NCBI RefSeq assembly: GCF_019175365.1
Contig: NZ_CP059572.1
Span: forward strand, 3,472,001-3,536,000
Source: Actinomadura graeca
Lineage (GTDB): Bacteria > Actinomycetota > Actinomycetes > Streptosporangiales > Streptosporangiaceae
Direction of reading: 5' to 3'
DNA: 64,000 nt
Shown: positions 23,213-32,943 of the stretch, in pieces
How positions within the stretch are numbered: position 1 is the first letter of the stretch
How the letters are laid out: the number at the start of each line of letters is the position of its first letter
Translations under genes and position numbers: made by a program
The notes under the pieces: generated by a model
The model's database searches: none
What the model saw: the letters and a program-made list of their open reading frames with translations, nothing else
Told to the model about the DNA's origin: nothing

Positions 23213-23229
23213 GCTCCTCCTCCTAAAGC

Positions 23230-23251
23230 GAAAACCGTTATCGTTATGTTC
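23230..23251. promoter_or_regulatory. Possible Zur-like site upstream of the CobW-like gene
   Basis: The AT-rich GAAAACCGTTATCGTTATGT with flanking bases is an imperfect inverted repeat, 18 bases upstream of the CobW-like GTG. It resembles actinobacterial zinc-uptake-repressor sites (GAAAA...ATTTTC type, from memory). It stands out in GC-rich surroundings. Binding by Zur is inference. Confidence 0.35.
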
Positions 23252-23370
23252 GCATGGACGTCACCCGCGCACGGTGCTTCGGGAAGGAAGCACGGTCGCC
23301 GCGGGGAGGGAACGGTTCCCGCAGGGAGGAAAAGGGCGCGCGCCGGGCTCGGGGCCGGTCGCGTGACAGA

Positions 23371-23400
23371 AGGCCCGCACCTTCGGGGAGGTGCGGGCCT
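23371..23400. terminator. Rho-independent-like terminator
   Basis: A perfect 12-bp stem (AGGCCCGCACCT and its complement) encloses a 6-nt loop; on both strands a short TT/TTCTGT follows. It lies downstream of the minus-strand gene ending at 23472 and would separate it from the CobW-like gene promoter. No gene is supported between 23252 and 23471. Confidence 0.75.
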
Positions 23401-23471
23401 TCGCGTCGGACCCCGCGTCGGCCGGACCCGATCTCAGGCCGATCCTCCTGAGCCGGACCGGCCGGCCCGGC

Positions 23472-23801
23472 TCAGCCGGACTCGGCCTCCAGCGCGGCGA
23501 CGCGGGAACGGGCCTCGGCCATGGCCTCGTGGTAGCGGGCGTCCCAGTCCGGGTCGCCGTCGGGGATGGCGGCGATGGTCTGGCGGCCGGTCTCGTCGAG
23601 CAGGCCGCCGGACGCGTCGCGGGTGACCTGCCGGACGACGACCGTGGTGGCGCCGCCGGACGACTCGGTGTGGGTCTCCCAGCGGCTGGACGGCGCGGTC
23701 CGGCGGCGGCCGTCGGGCGAGAGGCCGCCGAAGGCGTAGAGCAGCAGGACCACCACCACGGCCGCCACCGCGAGCATCACCAGGATGATCAGGAACCGCA
23801 C
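23472..23801 (-). CDS. Small single-pass membrane protein
   Basis: This 109-residue protein has one N-terminal membrane helix ('FLIILVMLAVAAVVVVLLLY'). A soluble domain follows with 'WETHTESSGGATTVVVRQVT' and a helical end ('YHEAMAEARSRVAALEAESG'). GGAGGTGA lies about 10 bases before GTG 23801, overlapping the stop region of the SPFH-like gene, so the two are probably co-transcribed and coupled. The family is not recognised; a partner of the SPFH-like protein in the membrane is possible. Confidence 0.6.
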   Translation of the reverse strand: MRFLIILVMLAVAAVVVVLLLYAFGGLSPDGRRRTAPSSRWETHTESSGGATTVVVRQVTRDASGGLLDETGRQTIAAIPDGDPDWDARYHEAMAEARSRVAALEAESG

Positions 23802-23808
23802 CGCCGTC

Positions 23809-24861
23809 TCACCTCCGGGGAAGGAGCGACCCGTTGGGGTTGCCGGGGGCGTAGACCGTGATCCCCTGCGGGAGCGCCTTCAGCTCCTCGATCCTCGCGC
23901 ACGTCGGGCACTTGTTGTAGCCGTCCTGGCGGGCCTTGTTCGCCGCGGCCTCCGCCTTGGCCGTCGCGACCTTCGCCTGTGCCTCGCTGACCTGGGCGAA
24001 CGCGGCCTGGGCGCGGTCCACGGCGTCCTGCACCTTCTCCGGCAGCGTGACCCGGACCAGGTTGAAGTGGATGTTGGTGACGAACTTCCCGCCGAGGGTC
24101 TGCTCCAGGTCCGCGGCCAGGCTGGTGTTGATCGACTCCTGGACCTTGGCGATGTTGGCGTTGTTGCTCTGCGGCTGCCCGCCCTGCCGCGGCGCCTGCG
24201 GGCGGGACGGCGCGGCGGGGGCGGCGGGCGCGGAGGTGTTCTGCACGAGGGCGCAGGACGAGACGAGCTCGGCGCAGCGGAAGCTGTTGATCTGGCTGCG
24301 CAGGTCGTTGTCTATCACCGGGCGGACGATCTGGTCGAGGAACGCCGACCAGCCCTTGTCGCCGTCGAACGGGGAGTAGGTCTTGCCGTCCGCGCTGCGG
24401 AACTTGCGGGTGCCGTACTTGTCGTCGAACGCCCGGAGCGAGCCGTGGTCCTGGTTGAGGGTGAAGTACAGGGTGCCCTCGATGCCCATGTTGACGCCGT
24501 CGGAGCTCGGGACGGTGACGACGTCCACGCCGGACTCGTCGCCCTTCCGGGCGTCGGAGGTGATCGTGTAGAAGCGCTGCTGCGCGGGGTACTTGTGGAC
24601 CTTGGAGTAGAGGCCGACCCAGGTGCGGCCGGAGCCGGGGTCGATGACCTGGCGGATCCGGTTGTTGTCGAAGAACCCGCCGTTGCGGACGACCGCGATC
24701 TCCCCGCCGCTGGTCCGCTCGTAGCCGCCGAGCAGGGCGCTCAGCGCGGGCCACACCACCAGGACCAGCACGACCGCGACGATGATGGCGGTGCGCCGGC
24801 GCGGCGCCCGCAGTCCGGCCATCCCGCCGGACTTCGCGGCGGTCGACTCCTTCTTGGCCAC
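23809..24861 (-). CDS. SPFH/band-7-like membrane protein
   Basis: This 350-residue protein has a basic N-terminus and one membrane helix (about 25-47, 'TAIIVAVVLVLVVWPALSAL'). A prohibitin-like domain follows ('GGEIAVVRNGGFFDNNRIRQ', 'VDVVTVPSSDGVNMGIEGTL'), then a helical region rich in Ala/Glu/Lys (about 270-315, 'AAFAQVSEAQAKVATAKAEA'). Near the end comes a CPTC motif ('GYNKCPTCARIEELKALPQG') that could bind metal or form a disulfide. SPFH proteins form large membrane rings that organise other membrane proteins. GTG 24861 with AGGAG 8 bases before it is the best start. Confidence 0.72.
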   Translation of the reverse strand: MAKKESTAAKSGGMAGLRAPRRRTAIIVAVVLVLVVWPALSALLGGYERTSGGEIAVVRNGGFFDNNRIRQVIDPGSGRTWVGLYSKVHKYPAQQRFYTITSDARKGDESGVDVVTVPSSDGVNMGIEGTLYFTLNQDHGSLRAFDDKYGTRKFRSADGKTYSPFDGDKGWSAFLDQIVRPVIDNDLRSQINSFRCAELVSSCALVQNTSAPAAPAAPSRPQAPRQGGQPQSNNANIAKVQESINTSLAADLEQTLGGKFVTNIHFNLVRVTLPEKVQDAVDRAQAAFAQVSEAQAKVATAKAEAAANKARQDGYNKCPTCARIEELKALPQGITVYAPGNPNGSLLPRR

Positions 24862-25017
24862 GTCCCGTACTCCTCTCCCGTCACGCGCCGTGCGGCGCGC
24901 GAGATCGCTGTTCAGACGGAGGGAAGTCTGTCGCGGATCCGATGACATAGGCGGATTCACCTGTTTGAACCCGCCCAGAACCCGACACACATCAGCAAAA
25001 CCGGTCATAAAGCGGGG

Positions 25018-25047
25018 CTTACGAAATCCCCGGACAGGCGTTATCTA
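25018..25047 (+). promoter_or_regulatory. Candidate promoter of the acyl-CoA carboxylase gene
   Basis: CTTACG (25018-25023) and TATCTA (25042-25047) are separated by 18 bases and lie 34 bases before the start codon, in a locally AT-richer stretch. The fit to the main sigma-factor consensus is moderate. Confidence 0.35.
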
Positions 25048-25080
25048 GACTGCGCGTGCAAGGTGAGGGAGGAGACCCAC

Positions 25081-26850
25081 GTGCGCAAGGTCCTGATCGC
25101 CAACCGCGGTGAGATCGCCGTCCGGATTGCCCGCGCCTGCCGCGACGCGGGACTGGCCAGTGTGGCGGTGTACGCAGAGCCGGACCTGGACGCGCTGCAC
25201 GTTCGGGTCGCCGACGAGGCGTTCGCCCTCGGCGGGCGGACGGCCGCCGAGACCTACCTGGACATCGGCGGGCTGCTGCGGGTCGCGGCCGACTCGGGCG
25301 CCGACGCCGTCCATCCCGGCTACGGCTTCCTGGCCGAGAACGCCGACTTCGCCGCGGCGGTACAGGACGCGGGGCTGACCTGGATCGGCCCGCCGCCCGC
25401 CGCGATCACCGCGCTCGGCGACAAGGTCCAGGCCCGGCACATCGCCCAGAAGGTCGGCGCGCCGCTGGTCGCCGGCACCAAGGACCCGGTGTCGGGCGCG
25501 GACGAGGTCGTCGCGTTCGCCCGCGAGCACGGGCTGCCGATCGCGATCAAGGCGGCGTTCGGCGGCGGCGGGCGCGGCCTGAAGGTCGCCCGCACCCTCG
25601 ACGAGGTCCCCGAGCTGTACGAGTCCGCCGTCCGCGAGGCCGTCGGCGCGTTCGGGCGCGGCGAGTGCTTCGTGGAGCGCTACCTGGACAAGCCACGCCA
25701 CGTGGAGACCCAATGCCTCGCCGACCGGCACGGCAACGTGGTGGTCGTGTCCACGCGCGACTGCTCCCTCCAGCGGCGGCACCAGAAGCTCGTCGAGGAG
25801 GCGCCCGCGCCGTACCTGTCGGACGAGCAGCTCGGCCTGCTGTACCGCTCGTCCAAGGCCATCCTGAAGGAGGCCGGGTACGTCGGCGCGGGGACGTGCG
25901 AGTTCCTCGTCGGCCAGGACGGGACGATCTCCTTCCTGGAGGTCAACACCCGCCTCCAGGTCGAGCACCCGGTGACCGAGGAGGTCGCGGGCGTCGACCT
26001 CGTCCGGGAGATGTTCCGGATCGCCGACGGCGAGGAGCTCGGGTACGGCGACCCGGAGCTGCGCGGGCACTCCATCGAGTTCCGCCTCAACGCCGAGGAC
26101 GCCGGCCGCGGGTTCCTGCCCGCGGTCGGCACGCTGACGGCCTGGGAGCCGCCGACCGGCCCGGGCGTCCGGCTGGACACCGGCTACGGCGCGGGGCAGA
26201 CCGTCCCGCAGGAGTTCGACTCGCTGATCGCCAAGCTGATCGTCACCGGCGCCACCCGCCGCCAGGCGGTCGAGCGGTCCCGCCGCGCGCTGGCCGAGTT
26301 CGTCATCGACGGGATGCCGACCGTCCTGCCCTTCCACCGCGCCGTCCTGGACGACCCGGCGTTCGTCCCCGCCGACGACACGGCGCCGTTCTCGGTCCAC
26401 ACCCGGTGGATCGAGACCGAGTTCGACAACCGCGTCGAGCCCTACTCCTCCGCGCCCGCCGACGAGGCGGATGAGCAGGGCGGGCGGGAGCGCGTCACCG
26501 TCGAGGTCGGCGGGCGGCGCATCGAGGTCGTCCTGCCCGCGGGGCTCGGCGCCTCCGCCGCCCCCGCCGCGGGCGCGCCCGCGCCCGCCAGGCGGCGCGG
26601 CGCCAAGAAGGGCTCCGGCGCCCAGGTGTCCGGGGACTCCCTGGTCAGCCCCATGCAGGGCACCATCGTCAAGATCGTCGTAGAGGACGGCACGACCGTG
26701 GCCGCGGGCGACACCGTCGTCGTCCTGGAGGCGATGAAGATGGAGCAGCCGCTCACGGCGCACAAGGGCGGGACGATCACCGGCCTGGCCGCCGAGGTGG
26801 GCCAGACGGTCTCCAGCGGCGCGGTGATCTGCGAGATCAAGGACTCCTGA
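25081..26850 (+). CDS. Acetyl/propionyl-CoA carboxylase alpha chain (biotin carboxylase + BCCP)
   Basis: This 589-residue protein starts with '[20 protein letters not shown]', the biotin carboxylase N-domain. The ATP-grasp domain follows ('[15 protein letters not shown]', '[20 protein letters not shown]', '[20 protein letters not shown]'), then the C-domain and an Ala/Pro-rich linker. The biotin carboxyl carrier domain has its biotinyl Lys in 'LEAMKMEQP' at about 553. It carboxylates biotin, which a separate beta chain (not in this window) uses to make malonyl- or methylmalonyl-CoA. GTG 25081 is preceded by GGGAGGAG with 6-base spacing, better than the GTG at 25063. All catalytic motifs are present. 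It corresponds to AccA2/AccA3-type subunits of Streptomyces and mycobacteria. Confidence 0.95.
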   Translation: MRKVLIANRGEIAVRIARACRDAGLASVAVYAEPDLDALHVRVADEAFALGGRTAAETYLDIGGLLRVAADSGADAVHPGYGFLAENADFAAAVQDAGLTWIGPPPAAITALGDKVQARHIAQKVGAPLVAGTKDPVSGADEVVAFAREHGLPIAIKAAFGGGGRGLKVARTLDEVPELYESAVREAVGAFGRGECFVERYLDKPRHVETQCLADRHGNVVVVSTRDCSLQRRHQKLVEEAPAPYLSDEQLGLLYRSSKAILKEAGYVGAGTCEFLVGQDGTISFLEVNTRLQVEHPVTEEVAGVDLVREMFRIADGEELGYGDPELRGHSIEFRLNAEDAGRGFLPAVGTLTAWEPPTGPGVRLDTGYGAGQTVPQEFDSLIAKLIVTGATRRQAVERSRRALAEFVIDGMPTVLPFHRAVLDDPAFVPADDTAPFSVHTRWIETEFDNRVEPYSSAPADEADEQGGRERVTVEVGGRRIEVVLPAGLGASAAPAAGAPAPARRRGAKKGSGAQVSGDSLVSPMQGTIVKIVVEDGTTVAAGDTVVVLEAMKMEQPLTAHKGGTITGLAAEVGQTVSSGAVICEIKDS

Positions 26851-27043
26851 GCGCCGCCCGCCGCGCGCCGTCCGCCGCGCGCCGGTGACGGCGCCCTTCC
26901 GGTCCACGGCGGCCCGGACGCGACGGTTCTCCGGCGATCCACTGGGCAGAGTGGTGGTCAGCGGACCTGGACCCGGCCCCGACCCGCGGGAACGAGTCGC
27001 AGGTCCCGGACGTCTTAGCCGGTAGAGGGGGCAAGAAGACATC

Positions 27044-28438
27044 ATGAGCTCCGGAACACAGGCCAGGACGCCCCGCCGCCGCGCGGTCGCGACGATCGTC
27101 GTCGGCGTGCTGCTGGCGCTCGGCCTCGCCACCCCGGCGCACGCCGCGGAACCCGCGCGGGCCGCCCGGCCCGCCGCTGCCGCCCAGGGCGCCGCCGCCC
27201 AGGGCGCTGCCGCCCAGGCCGCCGCGAGCGTCCGGGCGGACGACAACGTCGGGCAGATCGCCAAGGGTCTCATGGGGTCCCGGCTGTACGTGACGAGCGG
27301 CGCCGGGAACCCGCTGACGCCTGCCGACCAGGACCAGGTCAAGGCCGCTCTGGGACGCGACGGCGACGCCGACGTCCGCGCGGTCGTCGTGCGGAACGAC
27401 GTCACCCGGGCCGAGGTCGGCGCGATGCTCAAGGGCGTCGCCGACCGCGTCGGCAAGGGCGAGACCTATGTCGCGATCACCGCCGACGGCAAGCGGATGG
27501 GCGGGATCTCCAAGAAGCTCGGCAACAAGGAGATCAACCAGCTCGTCACGCGCACCAACGGGGCGCCGCTGAAGGACCGGCTGATCCAGTTCGGGGACCT
27601 CGCCGAGAAGAAGGTCGACGACAAGGCCCGGTCGAGCACGATCGGCGGGTTCGTGACGCTCGGCGTGCTGATCCTGCTGGTGGCCGGGGCCGCGGGCGCG
27701 TTCCTGGTCGTCCGCAAGCGGCGGCGCGCGCAGCAGGCGCAGCAGATGGCCGAGCTGAAGGACGGCGTCCAGGAGGACGTGACGCTCCTCGGTGAGGACA
27801 TCGCCCGCCTCGACCTCAACGTCATGGACCGGAACCTCGACGCCGATACCCGCTCCGACTATGAGCGCGCCATGAACTCCTACGACGGTGCCAAGACGGC
27901 CACGGAGCGCGCTACGACGCCCAACGACATGCAAGAGGTCACGAGGGCACTGGAGGACGGCCGCTACTACATGACGGCCACGCGCGCGCGCCTGGCCGGT
28001 GAGCCCGTCCCCGAGCGGCGTGCCCCGTGCTTCTTCAATCCGCAGCACGGACCGTCCGTCCAGGACGTCACCTGGGCGCCGCCGGGCGGGGTCGCGCGTT
28101 CGGTCCCCGCATGTGCGGCGGACGCCGAGGCGGTCCTCCGGGGCGGCGACCCGGACGTCCGCATGGTGCCCTACGGCGGCGGGCGCCGTCCGTACTGGGA
28201 CGCCGGGCCCGCGTACGCCCCCTACGCCGGCGGCTACTACTACGGCTACGGCGGGGTCGACCTGCTCAGCGGCATGATGATCGGCACCATGCTCGGCTCG
28301 ATGTGGGGCGGCGGCTTCGGAGGCGGCTTCGGCGACGGCGGGGGCTTCGGCGGGGACGGCGACATCGGCGGGGGCTGGGACTTCGGCGGAGGCGACTTCG
28401 GAGGCGGCGGAGGCGGCGGCGACTTCGGAGGCTTCTGA
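27044..28438 (+). CDS. Secreted TPM-like, membrane-anchored protein with Gly-rich tail
   Basis: This 464-residue protein has a signal peptide ending 'LATPAHA', followed by an Ala/Gln repeat (AAAQG three times). A TPM/YgcG-like domain covers about 65-190 ('VRAVVVRNDVTRAEVGAMLK', 'GKGETYVAITADGKRMGGIS'). One membrane helix lies at about 205-228 ('FVTLGVLILLVAGAAGAFLV'), then a cytoplasmic helical region and a C-terminal tail of Gly, Phe and Asp ('GGGFGDGGGFGGDGDIGGG'). The layout resembles YgcG-type proteins with TPM domain, one helix and Gly-rich end. Its function is unknown. The 190 bases before it hold no gene. Confidence 0.75.
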   Translation: MSSGTQARTPRRRAVATIVVGVLLALGLATPAHAAEPARAARPAAAAQGAAAQGAAAQAAASVRADDNVGQIAKGLMGSRLYVTSGAGNPLTPADQDQVKAALGRDGDADVRAVVVRNDVTRAEVGAMLKGVADRVGKGETYVAITADGKRMGGISKKLGNKEINQLVTRTNGAPLKDRLIQFGDLAEKKVDDKARSSTIGGFVTLGVLILLVAGAAGAFLVVRKRRRAQQAQQMAELKDGVQEDVTLLGEDIARLDLNVMDRNLDADTRSDYERAMNSYDGAKTATERATTPNDMQEVTRALEDGRYYMTATRARLAGEPVPERRAPCFFNPQHGPSVQDVTWAPPGGVARSVPACAADAEAVLRGGDPDVRMVPYGGGRRPYWDAGPAYAPYAGGYYYGYGGVDLLSGMMIGTMLGSMWGGGFGGGFGDGGGFGGDGDIGGGWDFGGGDFGGGGGGGDFGGF

Positions 28439-28479
28439 GGCTCTCCGGCTTCTGAAGCTCTAAGGCTCTGAGGCCGGCC

Positions 28480-29865
28480 CTAGTACGCGTGCTCCGACAT
28501 AAGGCGGCGGGATGCCTCGGTAATGCTGCCCGACAGGGACGGGTAGACCGCGAAGGTGTGGGCGACCTGGTCGACCGTCAGGTGCTGCTGCACGGCGATC
28601 GACACGCCCAGGATCAGCTCGCTCGCGCGGGGCGCCACGATGACCCCGCCCAGGACGATCCCGGTGGACGGGCGGCAGAACAGCTTCACGAAGCCGTCCT
28701 CGAAGCCCTGCATCTTGGCGCGCGCGTTGGTGAACAGGGGCAGCATGACCGTCCGGGCGTTGACGTCGCCGGAGTCGACCATCTGCTGGGTGACGCCGAC
28801 GGAGGCGACCTCCGGGTCGGTGAAGATGTTGGAGGAGACCCACCCGAGCTTCAGCGGCTGGACGGCCTCGCCGAGCGCGTGCCACATCGCGATGCGGCCC
28901 TGCATGCCCGCGACGGAGGCCAGCATCAGGATGCCCGTGCAATCGCCGGAGGCGTAGATGTGCGGGACGGACGTCCGCGAGACCTTGTCGACCTCGACGA
29001 AGCCCCGGGAGTCGCAACGGACGCCGACGTCCTCCAGGCCGATGCCCTGCGTGTTGGGGACCATGCCCACGGTCATCAGGCAGTGGGTGCCCTCGACCTT
29101 CGCCCCGTCCTCCAAGGTGACGATCACGCCGTGGCCCGAGCGCTCCACGCCCGCGGCGCGGGACCTGGACATGACGTTCATGCCGCGCCGCAGGAAGACG
29201 TCCTGAAGGACCGAGGCGGCGTCGGCGTCCTCGCTGGGCAGGATCCGGTCGCGCGAGGAGACCAGCGTGACCTTCGAGCCGAGCGACAGGTAGGCGCCCG
29301 CCAGCTCGGCGCCGGTCACGCCGGAGCCGACGACGATCAGCTCCCCGGGCAGTTCCGGCAGGTCGTAGAGCTGGCGCCAGTTGAGGATGCGCTCGCCGTC
29401 CGGCTCGGCGCCGGGCAGCACCCGCGGCGTCGCGCCGGTCGCCAGCAGCACGATGTCGGCCGGGACACGCCGGTCGCCGACCGCGACGACGTGCGGCTCG
29501 ACCAGCCGCGCCTCGCCACGGACGATCTTGACCTCCTCGTAGGAGAGCCGCTCTGCCACGTCGAACGACTGCGCCCGCGCGAGATCCTTCACGCGCTTGT
29601 TGACGGTCGCCATGTCGGCCTCCAGGCCGCCGACGATGCCGTCCGGGCCGCCGCTGAAGCGCAGGCCGAGGCCCTGCGACTCCGACATGACCGCCATGCG
29701 GGTCGAGGTGGCGATGAGGGTCTTGGAGGGGACGCAGTCGGTGAGCACGCAGGCTCCGCCCGGGCCGTCGCGTTCGATGACGGTCACGTCGGCGCCCAGC
29801 TGCGCCGCGACGAGAGCGGCCTCGTAGCCGCCCGGCCCTCCTCCGATGATCACGATGCGGGTCAC
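28480..29865 (-). CDS. lpdA: NAD(P)H-quinone dehydrogenase, LpdA type
   Basis: This 461-residue FAD-containing pyridine nucleotide-disulphide oxidoreductase has the FAD motif 'IVIIGGGPGGYEAALVA' at 4-20. 'GGACVLTDCVPSKTLIAT' has two Cys four residues apart. The NAD(P) motif is 'LIVVGSGVTGAELAGAYLSL' and the second FAD motif is 'PHIYASGDCTGILMLASVAG'. The C-terminal interface lacks the His-Glu pair of true lipoamide dehydrogenases ('FAVYPSLSGSITEASRRLM'), as in Mycobacterium tuberculosis LpdA (Rv3303c), which reduces quinones rather than lipoamide. GTG 29865 has AGGAAA upstream. The divergent neighbour begins 70 bases away. Confidence 0.9.
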   Translation of the reverse strand: MTRIVIIGGGPGGYEAALVAAQLGADVTVIERDGPGGACVLTDCVPSKTLIATSTRMAVMSESQGLGLRFSGGPDGIVGGLEADMATVNKRVKDLARAQSFDVAERLSYEEVKIVRGEARLVEPHVVAVGDRRVPADIVLLATGATPRVLPGAEPDGERILNWRQLYDLPELPGELIVVGSGVTGAELAGAYLSLGSKVTLVSSRDRILPSEDADAASVLQDVFLRRGMNVMSRSRAAGVERSGHGVIVTLEDGAKVEGTHCLMTVGMVPNTQGIGLEDVGVRCDSRGFVEVDKVSRTSVPHIYASGDCTGILMLASVAGMQGRIAMWHALGEAVQPLKLGWVSSNIFTDPEVASVGVTQQMVDSGDVNARTVMLPLFTNARAKMQGFEDGFVKLFCRPSTGIVLGGVIVAPRASELILGVSIAVQQHLTVDQVAHTFAVYPSLSGSITEASRRLMSEHAY

Positions 29866-29935
29866 GCTTCCATTGTTTCCTACGAACGGCAGTGACCCGT
29901 CCCGGCCCCGCATCGGTGGCGTACGCTTGGCCAAC

Positions 29936-30388
29936 GTGGCACTGTACGCGGCGTACGCCTCCAACATGGACCCCGAGCAGATGGCGCTCCGGGCCCCCCA
30001 TTCCCCGATGCGCGGCACCGGCTGGCTCACCGGCTGGCGGCTGACCTTCGGCGGGCAGGACAAGGGCTGGGACGGGGCGCTCGCCACGGTGGTGGAGGAC
30101 CGTTCCGAGCAGGTCTTCGTCGTGATGTACGACGTGCCCGCGTGGGACGAGAAGGAGCTGGACGCCTGGGAGGGCGCCGCGCTGAACGTCTATCACAAGA
30201 TCAGGGTGCGGGTGCAGACCCTCGACGGGGACGCGCTGTGCTGGCTCTACGTGCTGGACGACTACGAGGGCGGGCTGCCGTCCGCGCGCTATCTCGGCAT
30301 CCTCGCCGACGCGGCCGAGAAGGCCGGCGCGCCCGACGACTACGTCAAGGACCTGCGCAATCGGCCGTGCACCTCACTCGGGGAATAG
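29936..30388 (+). CDS. Gamma-glutamylcyclotransferase-like protein
   Basis: This 150-residue protein has the AIG2/GGCT start motif '[20 protein letters not shown]' (variant of Y-G-S-N), '[20 protein letters not shown]' and '[19 protein letters not shown]', the usual cyclotransferase core with the acidic residue of the active site in the last motif. It probably cleaves gamma-glutamyl-amino acids or related amides to 5-oxoproline; the substrate is not known. GTG 29936 has no ribosome binding site. TACGCT lies 8 bases before it, so the mRNA may be leaderless. The gene order lpdA / GGCT / punA is one I recall from other actinomycetes. Confidence 0.8.
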   Translation: MALYAAYASNMDPEQMALRAPHSPMRGTGWLTGWRLTFGGQDKGWDGALATVVEDRSEQVFVVMYDVPAWDEKELDAWEGAALNVYHKIRVRVQTLDGDALCWLYVLDDYEGGLPSARYLGILADAAEKAGAPDDYVKDLRNRPCTSLGE

Positions 30389-30396
30389 GACCCCGC

Positions 30397-31236
30397 ATGT
30401 CCGAGGCGAGTGGTCTTACCGGTAATGTCACCTTTGTGAGCAACGACACCTTTGCACTGGCGAGAGACGCGGCTGACCTGCTGCGCACCCGTACGTCCAT
30501 CGATTCCTTCGACGCGGCCCTCGTGATGGGTTCCGGCTGGGTCCCCGCGGCCGACGCGCTCGGGGAGACCATCGCCGAGGTGCCGGTCACCGAGTTGCCG
30601 GGCTTCGCGCCGCCCGCCGTGGAGGGCCACGCGGGGCGGATCCGGGTCGTGGAGTGCGGCGGCCGCCGCGCCCTGGTGTTCCTCGGCCGGACCCATCTGT
30701 ACGAGGGACGCGGCGTCGACGCCGTGGTCCATGGCGTCCGGACCGCCGTCGCGGCGGGCGTCAAGACCGTGGTCCTGACGAACGCGGCGGGCGGGCTGCG
30801 GCCCGAGCACCAGCGCGTCGGCGACCCGGTGCTGATCGCCGACCACCTGAACCTGTCGGGCGCGAACCCGCTGACCGGCACCACCTTCCTGGACCTGACC
30901 GAGGCGTACTCGGGACGGCTGCGGGCCCTCGCCAAGGAGGTCGACCCGACGCTGTCGGAGGGCGTGTACGCGGCCCTGCGCGGCCCGACCTACGAGACGC
31001 CCGCCGAGGTCCGGATGCTGCGGACGCTGGGCGCCGACATGGTCGGCATGTCCACCGTCCTGGAGACGATCGCGGCGCGGCAGGGCGGCGCGGAGGTCCT
31101 CGGCATCTCCCTGGTCACCAACATCGGGGCGGGCCTGTCGGACGAGCCCCTGGACCACGAGGAGGTCCTGGAGGCGGGACGCGCCGCCGCCGGGCGCATG
31201 GGCGCGCTCCTCGGCACCGTCCTGTCCAAGATATGA
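30397..31236 (+). CDS. punA: Purine nucleoside phosphorylase (trimeric type)
   Basis: This 279-residue enzyme splits inosine, guanosine and their deoxy forms with phosphate into base and (deoxy)ribose-1-phosphate. Visible are the phosphate loop '[16 protein letters not shown]', '[12 protein letters not shown]', '[10 protein letters not shown]' and 'VLTNAAGGL'. The PNP/MTAP signature is present ('[20 protein letters not shown]', then '[10 protein letters not shown]'). 'LVTNIGAGL' carries the base-binding Asn. ATG 30397 has TAGGA 7 bases upstream, 8 bases after the GGCT-like gene. It overlaps the next gene as ATGA, linking nucleoside cleavage with sugar-phosphate isomerisation. Confidence 0.94.
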   Translation: MSEASGLTGNVTFVSNDTFALARDAADLLRTRTSIDSFDAALVMGSGWVPAADALGETIAEVPVTELPGFAPPAVEGHAGRIRVVECGGRRALVFLGRTHLYEGRGVDAVVHGVRTAVAAGVKTVVLTNAAGGLRPEHQRVGDPVLIADHLNLSGANPLTGTTFLDLTEAYSGRLRALAKEVDPTLSEGVYAALRGPTYETPAEVRMLRTLGADMVGMSTVLETIAARQGGAEVLGISLVTNIGAGLSDEPLDHEEVLEAGRAAAGRMGALLGTVLSKI

Positions 31237-32903
31237 GCGACCTTCGGGAGCAGGCCGCGGAGTGGCTGGCACAGGACCCGGACCCCGAGACGCGCGCCGA
31301 GGTGCAGGCTCTCCTGGACGCGGGCGACGACCGCGCCCTCGCCGACCGTTTCGGCGCGCGGCTGGAGTTCGGGACGGCCGGCCTGCGCGGTGAGCTGGGC
31401 GCCGGGCCGAACCGGATGAACCGGGTGACGGTGATGCGCGCCGCCGCCGGTCTCGCGGCGCGGCTGCCGCGCGGCGGACGCGTGATCGTCGGGTTCGACG
31501 CCCGGCACGGGTCCCGCCGGTTCGCGCAGGACACCGCGGCGGTCCTCGCCGGGGCGGGGCTGCGGCCCGAGGTGTTCGCCGAGCCGGTCCCGACGCCCGT
31601 CCTCGCCCACTTCACCCGGGCGTTCGAAGACGTCGTGGCGGGCGTCATGGTGACCGCGAGCCACAACCCGCCGCGCGACAACGGCTACAAGGTCTACTGG
31701 GGCGACGGCGCGCAGATCGTCCCGCCGCAGGACGCGGAGATCTCCGCGGCGATCGACGCCGTCGGCCGCGTGGACCGGCTGCCCCTCGGCGAGGGCTGGC
31801 CCGTCCACGACGACGCGTCCCTCTACCTGGACGCGGTGGCCGGCCTGGACATCGGCGACGCCCGCGATATCCAGGTCGTCTACACGCCCCTGCACGGCGT
31901 CGGGCGGGACGTGCTGCTCCGGGCGTTCGCGCGGGCCGGGTTCCCCGAGCCCGTGGTCGTCCCCGAGCAGGCCGAGCCCGACCCCGACTTCCCGACCGTC
32001 GCGTTCCCCAACCCGGAGGAGCCGGGCGCGCTCGACCTCGCGCTGGCCCTGGCCGCCGAGCGCGGCGCCGACCTGGTGATCGCGAACGATCCGGACGCGG
32101 ACCGCTGCTCGGTCGCCGTCCCGGCGCCGGGGGGCTGGCGGGCCCTGACCGGCGACGAGATCGGCGGGCTGCTGGCCGAGCATGTGCTGCGGCACACCTC
32201 CGGCGACGACCGCCTGGTCGCGACGACGATCGTGTCGTCGTCGCTGCTCGGCGCCATCGCCGCCGCGCACGGCGTCCGGTTCGCCGAGTCGCTCACCGGC
32301 TTCAAGTGGATCATGAAGGCGGGGGGGCCGGGCGACCGGCTCGTGTTCGGGTACGAGGAGGCCATCGGCTACAGCGTCGGCGACGGGCGGGGCGTCCTCG
32401 TCAACGACAAGGACGGCATCGGCGCCGCCCTCGCGGTCGCCGCGCTCGCCGCCGAGGCGAAGCGGGACGGCCGCACGCTGCCCGACCTCCTGGACGACCA
32501 GGCGCGCCGGTACGGGCTGCACGCGACGTCGCAGCTGTCGGTCCGGGTGGAGGACCTGTCGCTGATCGCGGGGGCGATGGCCCGGCTGCGCGCCGACCCG
32601 CCCGCCGAGCTGGGCGGACGCGCCGTCGAGTCGTTCGACGACCTGTCCCGCGGCGACGGCGGCCTCCCGCCGACCGACGGCCTGCGGTTCCGCCTCGCGG
32701 GCGGGGCGCGCGTCGTGGTCCGCCCGTCCGGGACGGAGCCGAAGCTCAAGTGCTACCTGGAGGTCGTCCTTCCCATCGAAGGAGACGGAGCGGGCGACGG
32801 AGCGGGCGGCACCGGGGGCGACGTCGAGGCGGCGCGTACGCGGGCGGCCGCCGAGCTGGAGGCCCTGCGCGACGGCATGTCCGCGGCACTGGCCCTCGGC
32901 TAG
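31233..32903 (+). CDS. Phosphopento/hexomutase (PGM/PMM family)
   Basis: This 556-residue alpha-D-phosphohexomutase has the complete motif set: '[18 protein letters not shown]', the phosphoserine loop '[19 protein letters not shown]' (about 141-146 for TASHNP), the metal loop '[13 protein letters not shown]' (about 286-291), the sugar-specificity loop '[11 protein letters not shown]' and the phosphate-binding '[15 protein letters not shown]'. Its coupling to punA by an ATGA overlap suggests that it converts ribose-1-phosphate to ribose-5-phosphate, although glucose- or mannose-phosphate activity cannot be excluded. A Gly/Asp-rich insertion precedes the C-terminal helix. Confidence 0.92.
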   Translation: MSDLREQAAEWLAQDPDPETRAEVQALLDAGDDRALADRFGARLEFGTAGLRGELGAGPNRMNRVTVMRAAAGLAARLPRGGRVIVGFDARHGSRRFAQDTAAVLAGAGLRPEVFAEPVPTPVLAHFTRAFEDVVAGVMVTASHNPPRDNGYKVYWGDGAQIVPPQDAEISAAIDAVGRVDRLPLGEGWPVHDDASLYLDAVAGLDIGDARDIQVVYTPLHGVGRDVLLRAFARAGFPEPVVVPEQAEPDPDFPTVAFPNPEEPGALDLALALAAERGADLVIANDPDADRCSVAVPAPGGWRALTGDEIGGLLAEHVLRHTSGDDRLVATTIVSSSLLGAIAAAHGVRFAESLTGFKWIMKAGGPGDRLVFGYEEAIGYSVGDGRGVLVNDKDGIGAALAVAALAAEAKRDGRTLPDLLDDQARRYGLHATSQLSVRVEDLSLIAGAMARLRADPPAELGGRAVESFDDLSRGDGGLPPTDGLRFRLAGGARVVVRPSGTEPKLKCYLEVVLPIEGDGAGDGAGGTGGDVEAARTRAAAELEALRDGMSAALALG

Positions 32904-32943
32904 CGGCCCCTGGCCGACGGTCCTCGGTACACGGCCCCCGGCC

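Noticed and set aside
23254..23451. 65-codon plus-strand ORF starting MDVTRARCFGKEARS
   Set aside because: No ribosome binding site, Arg/Ser/Pro-rich composition, and it runs through the terminator hairpin at 23371-23400.
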